A stretch of 64,000 nt of DNA. It comes from Bradyrhizobium tropiciagri (GTDB lineage Bacteria; Pseudomonadota; Alphaproteobacteria; Rhizobiales; Xanthobacteraceae). Location: contig NZ_JAFCKF010000004.1 of NCBI RefSeq assembly GCF_018130545.1, positions 445,501-509,500 of the forward strand. Direction: 5' to 3'. The stretch's first letter is position 1. Each line of letters starts with the position of its first letter. Position numbers and translations under genes: made by a program. This document shows positions 6,952 through 15,614 of this stretch, piece after piece. The notes under the pieces are model-generated. The model was not told where the DNA came from and made no database searches. It saw only the letters and a list, made by a program, of their open reading frames with translations.

Positions 6952-8275
6952 TCCGCTGCGTCTGTTGCTGACGCGCGGCAACGACGCCGAGCTCGGGCTC
7001 GTGCCGTTGCGGCTCGGTCCCGCGCCCGTCTTCCTGGTGAACGACCCCGATCTGCTGCGCCCGATCCTCAAGGCGCCGGAGACCGATATCGGCAAGGGCA
7101 AGCTGATCAAGAAGCTGACGCCGGTGCTCGGCCGCAGCTCGCTGATGCTGAGCGGCGAGGAGCACAAGCGACGGCGGGCCGTGCTGCAGAAGCACATGGC
7201 CAAGGGCAGCGTCGAGAAGTTCCTGCCGCATATGTGCGCCGAGATCCGCGCGGTCGGCGCCAGCCTGGCGCGGCTCGGCTCGTTCGATCCGCACCATGTC
7301 ACGGCGATGCTGGCGCTGCGCACGATCTGTGTTGCGATCTTCGGCTCCCAGGTGATGTCGTCGGGCGACGAGGAAGCCCTGGTTCAGGCGGTCGGCGTGA
7401 TCGAGGACGATCTGGCCGAGGAGATGTTCCGCGCCCTGCCGTTCGGTCCGCTGGCCTGGTACCGGCGTCGCCAGAACCGGGTCTGCGCCAAGCTCGCGAT
7501 GTCGACGGTGGTGCAACGGCTGCGCCGCAAGGCGGGCTCGAGCAGCGCGCTGCGGGATCTCGAGGCACTCGGCCTGACCGATCGCGATCTCGAGGACGAG
7601 ATCCTGACCTTGCTGCTGGCCGGCCATCACACCACGGGTTCGACGGCGGCGTGGATGTTCTACCAGATGGCGGCCAATCCCGCCTTGATGGACGAGATCG
7701 CCGACGAGGCGGCGGAGTGCCTTGGCGATGACGGCGAGCTGCGGCTCGACGCGGTGAAACACGCCAATCTGAGCGCGACGCTGGTCAAGGAGGTCTGCCG
7801 GCTCTATCCCAGCGCCTGGTGGTTCTCGCGCGAGGTGATGCAGCCGGTGACGATCGGCGGACGTGACCTCAAGGTCGGCACCTCGCTGTTGATCTGCCCC
7901 TGGCAATTGCAGCGCGATCCTCGGCAGTTCGAGGAGCCGGACCGCTTCCTGATGACGAGGCGCTACAACACCGACGCCTTCATCCCGTTCGGTGCCGGCC
8001 CGCGCGCCTGTGCCGGCATGGGCGTTGCGATGCTCGAGCTGCAATTGCTCGCGCTCGAGATCGCCGCGGCCTATCGCTTCACCGCCGTTACGCCGAATCC
8101 GGCACCGTGGCCGAAGGCCTCGGTGACGCTGATTCCGCCGCCGATGAAGATCGACATCGAAGTTCGCGAGGTGCCATCGCGCGTCCCGCATCTCGGCGAG
8201 GAGGCGGAGCACCTGCCTTACATTCCACCGGTCGCTGCGGCGTCCATCAGCACACTACAATCGGTATCCCCATGA
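6911..8275 (+). CDS. Cytochrome P450
   Basis: A 454-residue soluble bacterial P450. The haem-ligand loop is FGAGPRACAG with Cys367, the ExxR motif is Glu294-Val-Cys-Arg297, and the I-helix reads AGHHTTG at 237-243. The usual acid before the conserved Thr (AGxE/DTT) is His240 here, which is unusual. ATG 6911 is chosen over TTG 6887; either way it overlaps luxI (ends 6951). The stop overlaps the ATG of the next gene (ATGA). The tight coupling suggests that it acts on the quorum signal, its acyl precursor, or a product made at high cell density. Substrate and redox partner are unknown, and no ferredoxin gene is adjacent. Confidence 0.93.
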   Translation: MPHMFSDVRAFQRDPLRLLLTRGNDAELGLVPLRLGPAPVFLVNDPDLLRPILKAPETDIGKGKLIKKLTPVLGRSSLMLSGEEHKRRRAVLQKHMAKGSVEKFLPHMCAEIRAVGASLARLGSFDPHHVTAMLALRTICVAIFGSQVMSSGDEEALVQAVGVIEDDLAEEMFRALPFGPLAWYRRRQNRVCAKLAMSTVVQRLRRKAGSSSALRDLEALGLTDRDLEDEILTLLLAGHHTTGSTAAWMFYQMAANPALMDEIADEAAECLGDDGELRLDAVKHANLSATLVKEVCRLYPSAWWFSREVMQPVTIGGRDLKVGTSLLICPWQLQRDPRQFEEPDRFLMTRRYNTDAFIPFGAGPRACAGMGVAMLELQLLALEIAAAYRFTAVTPNPAPWPKASVTLIPPPMKIDIEVREVPSRVPHLGEEAEHLPYIPPVAAASISTLQSVSP

Positions 8276-8532
8276 CAACTCAGATAACAACGGCCAGCAT
8301 CGGGCAAAGGGCCATGGATCAAGTGCAAGTGCGCAGTCTGCGCGACGTCATCGCTGTCTTGATCGAGCAACGCAGCATCGTGACGGCGGCCGGCGCAGGC
8401 TTCGCCGCACATCTGCTCGACCTCGCGATCATGCAGCTGCGGCTCAACGTCAACGATATTTCGGCAGAGGAATTGACCGGCCTGTCCGACTTCGTTGGCG
8501 CGGAGTTTACGCGGGACAAATCCTCGCACTGA
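8272..8532 (+). CDS. Small 86-residue protein coupled to the P450
   Basis: An 86-residue soluble, mostly helical protein with no recognised domain. The start codon at 8272 overlaps the P450 stop (ATGA), a hallmark of translational coupling, and a strong hairpin at 8562-8596 ends the unit. It has no cysteines suited to an iron-sulfur ferredoxin, so it is not an obvious electron donor. It could be a partner, chaperone or regulator of the P450 or synthase; the function is unknown. Confidence 0.75.
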   Translation: MTTQITTASIGQRAMDQVQVRSLRDVIAVLIEQRSIVTAAGAGFAAHLLDLAIMQLRLNVNDISAEELTGLSDFVGAEFTRDKSSH

Positions 8533-8561
8533 TCGCGCAGCGCGTCTTCGAGCGACATGGG

Positions 8562-8596
8562 GAGCTTCGGTTTTGATTCAATCGAAGCCGAAGCTC
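8562..8596. terminator. Strong bidirectional terminator
   Basis: GAGCTTCGG (8562-8570) pairs with CCGAAGCTC (8588-8596), and the stem continues inward through TTTTGATT/AATCGAAG with G-U pairs to a one-base loop. It lies between the convergent ends of the quorum operon and the YbaK-like gene, and overlaps the latter's stop codon. Confidence 0.75.
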
Positions 8597-9078
8597 TAGT
8601 CCTGGGTTGCCACCAGCGCCTTCATCGAGGCGCCGGCGGCGAGCGCTGCGTCGTTCGGATCGATCTCGATCTGCAGGCCGCGCTGGCCGCCATTGACGAA
8701 CACGGTGATGTGGGTCAGTGCGGTCTCGTCGATCGCGGTCGGCACTTTCTTCTTCTGACCGAACGGGCTGATGCCGCCGACATGGTAGCCGGTCAGCCGC
8801 TCGGCATCGGCCGGGCGCATCATCCTGGCCGACTTGCCGCCGAGGGCCGCAGCGAGCTTCTTCATGCTGACCTCGCAGTCGGACGGCACCACGGCGCAGA
8901 CCGGCTTGCCGTCAACCTCCGCCATCAGCGTCTTGAGCATGCGGTTCGGCTCGACGCCGAGCGCCTCGGCCGCCTGCAGGCCGATGCTCTCGGCGCTGGA
9001 ATCGTAGACATAGGTGTGGAGCTTGAAGGCAATGCCGAGCTTCCGCAGTGCCATCGTCGCTGGTGTCGAATTGGGCAT
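8596..9078 (-). CDS. ybaK: YbaK/EbsC-type aminoacyl-tRNA deacylase
   Basis: A 160-residue protein of the YbaK/ProX family, which hydrolyses mischarged Cys-tRNA(Pro) and related errors. Family features are KTLMAEVDGKPVCAVVPSD, SMKKLAAALGGKSARM and the YHVGGISPFGQKKKVPT stretch with the GISPFG motif typical of YbaK. ATG 9078 (MPNSTPATMALRKLG) is chosen because it matches the family's N-terminus; an upstream extension to 9225 is possible but looks non-coding. It is convergent with the quorum operon. Confidence 0.9.
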   Translation of the reverse strand: MPNSTPATMALRKLGIAFKLHTYVYDSSAESIGLQAAEALGVEPNRMLKTLMAEVDGKPVCAVVPSDCEVSMKKLAAALGGKSARMMRPADAERLTGYHVGGISPFGQKKKVPTAIDETALTHITVFVNGGQRGLQIEIDPNDAALAAGASMKALVATQD

Positions 9079-9426
9079 GGACCCTGCCGGTTGATCAGGC
9101 CGAATGATCGCCGCAATGGCACCGGCGATCAATCGGCCGTACGGCCGGCCCCGGACCGCGCCAACATTAAATTGTCGCCAGCCCGGTGCCATCAGGCGCT
9201 GCATGGAATTTTCGGGGGATATCAAAGGGTTGAAGCTCGTCTAAAAGGCGTAAATGACCCCCTTCTTGCTTGCGCAGCCGACCCGCTTCCTTTATCCGGT
9301 AGGCGCCTTGCGTGCGCGCGGCCGGGCGCCGCGATTTGGGCTGGGCATATCAATGCATGATCCTGTGGGCGGACGCGTTTTCGCCGCGATCATGGTCTGA
9401 AAACACCTGAAGGGAACATCTTCGCA
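9079..9426. other. Gene-free promoter region before purA
   Basis: No gene seen. The stretch carries the divergent upstream regions of the YbaK-like gene and purA. There are short CG-rich stems (for example around 9300-9335) but no riboswitch that I can recognise. Confidence 0.5.
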
Positions 9427-10719
9427 ATGGCCAATGTTGTCGTCGTCGGCGCCCAATGGGGTGACGAGGGGAAGGGCAAGATCGTCGACTGGCTGTCGGA
9501 ACAGGCCGACATCGTCGTGCGCTTCCAGGGCGGCCACAATGCCGGCCATACGCTCGTGATCAATGGCGAGACCTACAAGCTGGCGCTGCTGCCCTCCGGC
9601 GTGCTGCGCCCGAACAAGCTCGCGGTGATCGGCAATGGCGTGGTGTTCGATCCACAGGCCTTCCTTGACGAGGTCGCCAAGCTGAAGGGGCAGGGCGTCG
9701 CCGTCGGCCCCGATAATCTGCGCATCGCCGAGAACGTCACGCTGATCCTGCCGCTGCATCGCGAGCTGGATTCCCTGCGCGAATCCTCCAACGCCATCAC
9801 CTCGATCGGCACCACCCGCCGCGGCATCGGCCCGGCCTATGAGGACAAGGTCGGCCGCCGCGCCATCCGCCTGATGGACCTCGCCGATCTCGACACCCTG
9901 CCGCACAAGATCGACCGCCTGCTGGCGCACCATAATGCGCTGCGCCGCGGGAACAATCTGCCGGAGATCGACGGCAAGAGCATCCTGGCCGAGCTGTCGG
10001 CACTGGCGCCGAAGCTCCTGCCCTATGCCGAGACCGTGTGGCGGCTGCTCGACCTCGAGCGCCGCGCGGGCAAGCGCATCCTGTTCGAGGGCGCGCAGGG
10101 CGCGCTGCTTGACGTCGACCACGGCACCTATCCCTATGTGACGTCGTCCAACACGGTGGCCGCGCAGGCCGCGACCGGCACCGGCATGGGTCCGGGCGCG
10201 GTTGGCTATGTGCTGGGTATCTGCAAGGCCTACACCACCCGTGTCGGCCAGGGCCCGTTCCCGACCGAGCTGAAGGACGAGATCGGTGAGGAAATCGGCC
10301 GTCGTGGCAAGGAATTCGGCGTCAACACCGGGCGCAAGCGCCGGGTCGGCTGGTTCGACGCCATGCTGGTGCGACAGACTGTCCGCACCTGCGGAATTGC
10401 CGGGCTGGCGCTGACCAAGCTCGATATTCTCGACGGGTTCGACAGCATCAAGGTCTGCATCGGCTACAAGCTCGACGGCAAGGAAATCGACCATCTGCCG
10501 GCGGGCGAGGGTGCGCAGGCCCGGGTCGAGCCGATCTATGAGGTCATCGAGGGCTGGAAGCAGCCGACCGCCAATGCGCGGTCCTGGGCGGACCTGCCGG
10601 CCCAGGCCATCAAATATGTCCGCCGGGTCGAGGAACTGGTGGGGTGTCCGATCGCCCTGCTGTCCACCAGCCCGGAGCGTGAAGATACTATTCTGGTACA
10701 GAATCCGTTCGAGGCTTAA
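9427..10719 (+). CDS. purA: Adenylosuccinate synthetase
   Basis: A 430-residue full-length PurA, which joins IMP and aspartate with GTP hydrolysis in the first committed step of AMP synthesis. The N-terminal [17 protein letters not shown]-loop with catalytic Asp, the NAGHT motif, [14 protein letters not shown], and the substrate loop [15 protein letters not shown] are all present. The ATG at 9427 has GAAGGGAAC upstream. It is followed 35 bp later by an unrelated Pro-rich membrane protein on the same strand. Confidence 0.98.
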   Translation: MANVVVVGAQWGDEGKGKIVDWLSEQADIVVRFQGGHNAGHTLVINGETYKLALLPSGVLRPNKLAVIGNGVVFDPQAFLDEVAKLKGQGVAVGPDNLRIAENVTLILPLHRELDSLRESSNAITSIGTTRRGIGPAYEDKVGRRAIRLMDLADLDTLPHKIDRLLAHHNALRRGNNLPEIDGKSILAELSALAPKLLPYAETVWRLLDLERRAGKRILFEGAQGALLDVDHGTYPYVTSSNTVAAQAATGTGMGPGAVGYVLGICKAYTTRVGQGPFPTELKDEIGEEIGRRGKEFGVNTGRKRRVGWFDAMLVRQTVRTCGIAGLALTKLDILDGFDSIKVCIGYKLDGKEIDHLPAGEGAQARVEPIYEVIEGWKQPTANARSWADLPAQAIKYVRRVEELVGCPIALLSTSPEREDTILVQNPFEA

Positions 10720-10754
10720 CGGGATATTACCTATATCCCTCCAATTGTGTGGAA

Positions 10755-12326
10755 ATGGCTGACTACTACCCGCTGATCGCCCGTGCCATCGCCGGATTGG
10801 ACCCCAACGCTCCCGGCGAAGCCCGCCGCGCGCTCTACGCGCGGGCGCGGACGGCGTTGATCCAGCAGCTCCGCGGCGTGCAGCCGCCGCTGTCCGAATC
10901 CGAGATCACCCGGGAACGGCTGTCGCTGGAAGAGGCGGTTCGCAAGGTCGAGTCCGAGGCCGCGCAGCGCGCCCGCGACGCCTCGCGCCCGGGCGGCGGC
11001 GCTGCCGCTGCCCGCGGCAGCCGCGCCAACGCAAGACCGCCCGAAGCAGGTGCACGGCCGCCCGAGGCCAATTCCGCCGACCCCGCCGCGCGTCCGCGGC
11101 CGCCGGCCGAGCCGCGTCCGCCGCGCAATCTGCGCCCCGATGCACCGCCGCCGGCCCCGCCGCGGCCGCAAAACCCGCAGGCTCCCGAGACCCAAGCGCC
11201 GCAGGCTCGGCCACCGGCGCCGCCCCGTCGCGGGCCGGAAGGCGCGCCGCCGCCGGTGCCGCCGGCCGCGCCGGGCGTTCGCGGGTTCCGCGACATCACC
11301 GCCGACGCCGACGATCTCGGCCGTGCCGCGGCGCAAGCCAGCCGCAACGCGCGCAAGACCTACGCCAACGTGCCGTCGCCCTCGCCGGAATTCGACCGGC
11401 TCGAGCCGAGCCTGGAAAACCGTGGCGGCGATCCCGAGGCACCGTATTCCTACGACGAGTCGATCGAAGAGGCCGAGCGCTACACGCCGCAGCCGCCGCA
11501 GGGCGCGCCGCCGCAGCGCTCGCGGGTCAGCAATGCCGAGCGCGAGCCGAAGAAGCCGCGCGTCGGCTCGATGTTCCCGTTCAAGACCGCGATCGTGATT
11601 GGCATCCTGCTGATCCTGGTCGGCACCGGCATCCTGATGCGGCAGCAGGTCACGACCCTGGTCAGCAACCTGTTCACGTCCTCCGCCCCGGTCGAGGCGC
11701 CGAAGGATGCCTCGACGGCGCCCTCGAGCAAGAAGATCACCGACCGCGTCGGCCAACCGTCGTCGTCGGGCGAGCCGGTCGCTCCGGTGGCGCAGCGCGT
11801 CGTGCTCTATGACGAGGACCCGTCGGATCCGAAGGGCAAGCAATATGTCGGTTCGGTGGTCTGGCGCACCGAGCAGGTCAAGGGATCGGGCAACCAGAAG
11901 CCCGACATCGCCGTGCGCGCCGACATCGACATCCCGGATCGCAAGTTCAAGATGACGATGTCGTTCCGCCGCAACACCGACACATCGCTGCCGGCGAGCC
12001 ATACCGCGGAATTGACCTTCATCCTGCCGCAGGACTTCGCCAATGGCGGCGTCGGCAACGTGCCGGGCATCCTGATGAAGTCGAACGAGCAGGCCCGCGG
12101 CACGCCGCTGGCCGGCCTCGCGGTCAAGGTCACCGACGGCTTCTTCCTGGTCGGCCTCTCCAACGTCGACGCCGACCGCTCGCGCAATTTGCAGCTCCTG
12201 AAGGAGCGCTCCTGGTTCGACGTGCCGCTGGTCTACACCAACCAGCGCCGCGCCATCATCGCGATCGAAAAGGGCGCCCCCGGGGAGCGGGCGTTCAACG
12301 ACGCGTTCGCGGCGTGGGGTGAGTAA
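10755..12326 (+). CDS. Pro/Ala-rich single-span membrane protein
   Basis: A 523-residue hypothetical protein. Residues 1-75 are helical with a conserved look (MADYYPLIARAIAGLDPNAP). Residues about 80-185 are low-complexity Pro/Arg/Ala, and a single membrane helix follows at about 276-297. The C-terminal 200 residues form a compact domain of probable periplasmic side. ATG 10755 is chosen over the GTG six bases earlier. Similar proteins sit next to purA in this bacterial group as far as I recall, but the role is unknown. The very GC-rich middle produces long Arg-rich shadow frames on the other strand. Confidence 0.8.
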   Translation: MADYYPLIARAIAGLDPNAPGEARRALYARARTALIQQLRGVQPPLSESEITRERLSLEEAVRKVESEAAQRARDASRPGGGAAAARGSRANARPPEAGARPPEANSADPAARPRPPAEPRPPRNLRPDAPPPAPPRPQNPQAPETQAPQARPPAPPRRGPEGAPPPVPPAAPGVRGFRDITADADDLGRAAAQASRNARKTYANVPSPSPEFDRLEPSLENRGGDPEAPYSYDESIEEAERYTPQPPQGAPPQRSRVSNAEREPKKPRVGSMFPFKTAIVIGILLILVGTGILMRQQVTTLVSNLFTSSAPVEAPKDASTAPSSKKITDRVGQPSSSGEPVAPVAQRVVLYDEDPSDPKGKQYVGSVVWRTEQVKGSGNQKPDIAVRADIDIPDRKFKMTMSFRRNTDTSLPASHTAELTFILPQDFANGGVGNVPGILMKSNEQARGTPLAGLAVKVTDGFFLVGLSNVDADRSRNLQLLKERSWFDVPLVYTNQRRAIIAIEKGAPGERAFNDAFAAWGE

Positions 12327-12360
12327 CGAGCGTTACGCTCACCTCGATGCGTCACGTGTG

Positions 12361-12384
12361 ATCGCCCGGCTTGGTCCGGGCGAT
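12361..12384 (+). terminator. Hairpin after the Pro-rich membrane protein
   Basis: ATCGCCCGG (12361-12369) and CCGGGCGAT (12376-12384) form a perfect 9-bp stem 34 bp past the stop. The T-run is short (TTCC), so termination may be modest. Confidence 0.6.
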
Positions 12385-12529
12385 TCCGTATCGCAGCAAC
12401 GTCGGCCACCGGGCTGTTGCAGCGCATCGATGCTCCGAGCTTGCCGAACATTTGCCGGGTAATTTCTATTTTCCCTAGAACCATCGCGTGACTGCGTTAC
12501 ACTCGCCTGACGTCGGGCAAGGGCACGCC

Positions 12530-12964
12530 ATGAAACGCTATCTGATCTTCGCAGCCATCGGGCCGTTCATCGGCGGCTTCCTGCTGTTGCTGATGACCAC
12601 CTATCAGTCCGGCTACTGGACCGAGACCAATGGCGGCGAGGTGGCGAAGCTGCTCGTCGTGTTCGTGAAGTCGCTGCAATACAATTATCTGTTCGGCATC
12701 GTGCCGTCGCTGATGTTCGCTGCCGTCGACGACATCCTGATGCATGTGCGGCGGATTTCGCCGGTGGTGCGGATGCTGCTCGTGGGCGCGGTGGCGTTTA
12801 TCGGCGCGGCGCTGACCTATGCCTCGCATGGCTCCGAGAGCGGCGCGGTGCAGTTCATCCTGTACGGGATGGTCGGCTTCATCCCGGGTATGATCTCGTC
12901 GTGGCTGGCGCACAAATATGCCGAAGAGCTGCACGCGCCGGCCCAGCCGGCATCACAGCACTAG
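12530..12964 (+). CDS. Membrane protein, DUF5413-like
   Basis: A 144-residue protein with four predicted membrane helices (about 3-23, 45-65, 78-97 and 105-128) and a short polar tail. It resembles small conserved rhizobial membrane proteins grouped as DUF5413, as far as I can judge by eye. ATG 12530 begins directly at the first helix; the 14-residue extension upstream has no better ribosome site. Function unknown. Confidence 0.75.
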   Translation: MKRYLIFAAIGPFIGGFLLLLMTTYQSGYWTETNGGEVAKLLVVFVKSLQYNYLFGIVPSLMFAAVDDILMHVRRISPVVRMLLVGAVAFIGAALTYASHGSESGAVQFILYGMVGFIPGMISSWLAHKYAEELHAPAQPASQH

Positions 12965-13022
12965 TTCAGTTATACCAATCCTGTCAGGGAATTAGGTGCC
13001 AGCCGGGAGTTGGCCGCGTCGT

Positions 13023-13051
13023 CTTTCACGCAACTGTCACATGGGCGTCAT
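13023..13051 (+). promoter_or_regulatory. Pho box upstream of the phosphate transporter
   Basis: Three 7-mers on an 11-bp period, CTTTCAC (13023), CTGTCAC (13034) and GCGTCAT (13045), are separated by 4-bp spacers. They match the alphaproteobacterial PhoB consensus CTGTCAT-N4-CTGTCAT. The site is 63 bp before the pit start codon. PhoB is known to repress the low-affinity pit system in Sinorhizobium meliloti, so repression under phosphate limitation is the first guess. Confidence 0.7.
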
Positions 13052-13113
13052 GTAGACGTAGTCCCAATGTCACATGGCCGCTTTTGTCCTCCCGCGGCTA
13101 TGAGGGCAATCAC

Positions 13114-14736
13114 ATGAGTGATGTGGCGTTACCTGGTTCGATCGAGCCTGCGCGGCGTGGCGGACCCGATCTCGAGAAGGGCTTTCATCCGCTCACCGGC
13201 ATCATCTATCTCGGCATCATCGGCGCCGCGCTGCTGTTCGTGGCCTACAGCATCTATGCGGATGTCGGGTCGACGGGGGCGGGCAAGACCTCCTATGCGG
13301 CGTTCTTGCTGCTGTTCGTTGCGTTGTTGATCTCGCTCGGCTTCGAATTCGTCAACGGCTTCCACGATACCGCGAATGCCGTCGCGACCGTGATCTACAC
13401 CCGCTCGATGCCGGCCCACATTGCCGTGGTCTGGTCGGGCTTCTTCAACCTGATCGGCGTCCTGCTCTCCAGCGGCGCGGTTGCGTTCGGCATCGTCTCG
13501 CTGCTGCCGGTCGAATTGATCCTCCAGGTCGGCAGCAGCGCCGGCTTCGCGATGGTGTTCGCGCTGCTGATCGCCGCGATCATCTGGAACGTCGGCACCT
13601 GGTATTTCGGATTGCCCGCCTCGAGCTCGCACACCCTGATCGGATCGATCATGGGCGTGGGCATCGCGAACGCCTTGATGCACGGCAGGGAAGGGACATC
13701 CGGCGTGGACTGGTCGCAGGCCGTCAATACCGGCAAGGCGCTGTTGCTGTCGCCGCTGTTCGGATTCATGCTGGCCGCGATCCTGCTCTACGGCCTGAAG
13801 AGCGTGCTGCTGCGCGCGACGCCGGCGCTGTTCGGCGAGCCGAAGGGCGATCAGCCGCCGTCATGGTGGATCCGCGGCATCCTGATTCTGACCTGCACCC
13901 TGGTCAGTTTCTTTCATGGATCGAACGACGGTCAAAAGGGCATGGGCCTGATCATGCTGATCCTGATCGGTGTGGTGCCGACCGCCTATGCGCTCAACCG
14001 CGCGATGCCTGCAAGCCAGATCGAGGCGTTCACCGCGAACTCGGCGGCGGCGAGCAAGGTCATCGAGGATCGGGGGGCCGATCGCAAGGTCGCGGGCAAT
14101 CCGCGTCCGGCGGTGACGAACTACATCACACTCCGGCAGCTCACCGACGATACCTATCCCGCGCTCGCCGTTCTGGTCAGCGAGATCCGTGACCAGGTCG
14201 TGCAGTACGGCTCGCTGGCGAAATTCCCGGCCGAGACCGTCGGCAACACGCGCAACGACATGTATCTGGTCTCGGAGGCGCTGCGCCTCTTGATGAAGAG
14301 CAGCGACAACGGGCTGAACGATGCCGATGTCGCGACGCTCAATCGCTACAAGGGCTCGCTGGATGCCGCCACCAAATTCATTCCGTCCTGGGTGAAGATC
14401 GCGGTCGCCATCGCGCTCGGCCTCGGCACCATGGTTGGTTGGAAACGGATCGTCGTGACGGTCGGTGAAAAGATCGGCAAGACCCACCTGACCTACGCGC
14501 AGGGCGCCTGCGCCGAGATCACGGCGGCTGCGACCATCGCCGCGGCGGACGGCTACGGCCTGCCGGTGTCGACGACGCATGTGCTGTCATCGGGCATCGC
14601 AGGCACCATGACCGCGAACGGCTCCGGCCTGCAATGGTCGACTATCCGCAACATCGCGATGGCCTGGGTCCTGACCTTGCCGGTGGCGATGCTGATCTCG
14701 GGTACGCTCTATTTTGTTTTCGCGCATTTATTTTAG
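13114..14736 (+). CDS. pit: Inorganic phosphate transporter, PiT family
   Basis: A 540-residue membrane protein of the PiT (PF01384) family, low-affinity phosphate/cation symport. Both family signature repeats are visible: NGFHDTANAVATVIYTRSMP in the first half and ADGYGLPVSTTHVLSSGIAG in the second. SSSHTLIGSIMGVG and HGSNDGQKGMGLIM are also typical. A soluble loop of about 170 residues (about 295-420) sits in the middle, as in many bacterial Pit proteins. ATG 13114 is chosen because the upstream frame crosses the Pho box. The Pho box at 13023-13051 predicts PhoB control. Confidence 0.95.
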   Translation: MSDVALPGSIEPARRGGPDLEKGFHPLTGIIYLGIIGAALLFVAYSIYADVGSTGAGKTSYAAFLLLFVALLISLGFEFVNGFHDTANAVATVIYTRSMPAHIAVVWSGFFNLIGVLLSSGAVAFGIVSLLPVELILQVGSSAGFAMVFALLIAAIIWNVGTWYFGLPASSSHTLIGSIMGVGIANALMHGREGTSGVDWSQAVNTGKALLLSPLFGFMLAAILLYGLKSVLLRATPALFGEPKGDQPPSWWIRGILILTCTLVSFFHGSNDGQKGMGLIMLILIGVVPTAYALNRAMPASQIEAFTANSAAASKVIEDRGADRKVAGNPRPAVTNYITLRQLTDDTYPALAVLVSEIRDQVVQYGSLAKFPAETVGNTRNDMYLVSEALRLLMKSSDNGLNDADVATLNRYKGSLDAATKFIPSWVKIAVAIALGLGTMVGWKRIVVTVGEKIGKTHLTYAQGACAEITAAATIAAADGYGLPVSTTHVLSSGIAGTMTANGSGLQWSTIRNIAMAWVLTLPVAMLISGTLYFVFAHLF

Positions 14737-14793
14737 CCGGAGCCGCAGACAACAGGGACGTCTGCGTCCCGGTTCTGGGAAAGGGATTTTGAA

Positions 14794-15162
14794 GTGGCAG
14801 ATGCAAGTTTCAGCCTTCTGACGGGCAATGATATCGAAACGCGGCTGGTGCGCGCCGGGGGCGTGATTTTTCGCGAGGGCGAGCAGGCCAACGAGCTGTT
14901 CGTGATCAAGAGCGGCTATGTGCGCATCCAGGTCGGCAACAAGACCATAACGGAGCTGGCGCCCGACACGATCTTCGGCGAAATGGCGTTGATCGACAAC
15001 GAGCCGAGGAGTGCGACCGCGACGGCGCTGACCGATGTCGAGCTGGTCCCGGTCTCGGAAAAGCAGTTTCTCTTCCTCGTCGGCCAGACGCCGCATTTTG
15101 CCCTCAAGGTGATGAGGACGCTGGCACAGCGGCTCAGGACCATGAACAAGGGTGTGTACTGA
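14794..15162 (+). CDS. Cyclic-nucleotide-binding domain protein
   Basis: A 122-residue single-domain protein of the Crp/cNMP-binding fold. The phosphate-binding cassette region reads IFGEMALIDNEPRSATATAL, close to the family FGExAL...RxA signature, with the conserved Arg. There is no DNA-binding or kinase domain, so it probably acts as a small sensor or regulatory partner. It starts 57 bp after the phosphate transporter on the same strand and may be co-transcribed with it. Confidence 0.88.
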   Translation: MADASFSLLTGNDIETRLVRAGGVIFREGEQANELFVIKSGYVRIQVGNKTITELAPDTIFGEMALIDNEPRSATATALTDVELVPVSEKQFLFLVGQTPHFALKVMRTLAQRLRTMNKGVY

Positions 15163-15251
15163 GGCGAACGAAGCATCTCGCCAATTCACGTTTCGCGTGA
15201 GGTGGCGTCTGCCCGGCTCGAACACGCTCTCGCTGATCGCTGCAAGCAAAA

Positions 15252-15275
15252 GCGGCGGACGTTTCCGTCCGCCGC
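15252..15275 (-). terminator. Terminator of the small secreted-protein gene
   Basis: GCGGCGGACG (15252-15261), TTTC loop, CGTCCGCCGC (15266-15275). On the minus strand the stem is followed by TTTTGCTTGC, a proper intrinsic terminator for the gene at 15310-15555. Confidence 0.75.
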
Positions 15276-15309
15276 CTGTGTGATGCAAAAGGTCTGCGTG
15301 ATCAAATCT

Positions 15310-15555
15310 TCAGGTGCCGTTGGCGCGGCAGCGGCCGCCCGGTCCGAGATACCAGCCGCGCGGACAGGCGTGCATCCACGGCCGCGCGTAGTTGTGGCGG
15401 CAGCCGCCATAGGGGCCGCGATGCCAGCCGCCGCCGCAGCCGCCGGCGACCGCGATGACATCGGAATTCTGGGTGGGTGCAACCGGCGCGAGCGGCATCG
15501 CGCTGGCGCTGCCGAGCGTGGCGAGAAGGAAGGCGGCCGCAATCAATCTGGTCAT
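15310..15555 (-). CDS. Small secreted protein, GCG_CRPN type
   Basis: An 81-residue precursor with a clear signal peptide (cleavage expected near residue 19, after ASA). The mature part is Gly/Cys/His/Arg-rich with GGCGGGWHRGPYGGCR and a later CPRGWYLGPGGRCR. That GCG followed by a Gly-Tyr-Gly stretch fits the GCG_CRPN small secreted proteins common in Bradyrhizobium. The paired Cys suggest disulfides or metal binding; the role is unknown. The gene has its own terminator. Confidence 0.8.
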   Translation of the reverse strand: MTRLIAAAFLLATLGSASAMPLAPVAPTQNSDVIAVAGGCGGGWHRGPYGGCRHNYARPWMHACPRGWYLGPGGRCRANGT

Positions 15556-15614
15556 GTGTATCGTCCTCTGCTGATGTCAAAAGTCATTCGTCAGTTTGCT
15601 CGCTCAAAAGGATT

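Noticed and set aside
6743-8212. Long minus-strand frame opposite the P450 gene (489 codons)
   Set aside because: Arg/His/Gln-rich composition, no domain, and exactly antisense to a clear P450; a GC-driven shadow.
10731-12002. Arg-rich minus-strand frame opposite the Pro-rich membrane protein
   Set aside because: Caused by the CCG/GCC-rich linker on the other strand; no ribosome site or motif.
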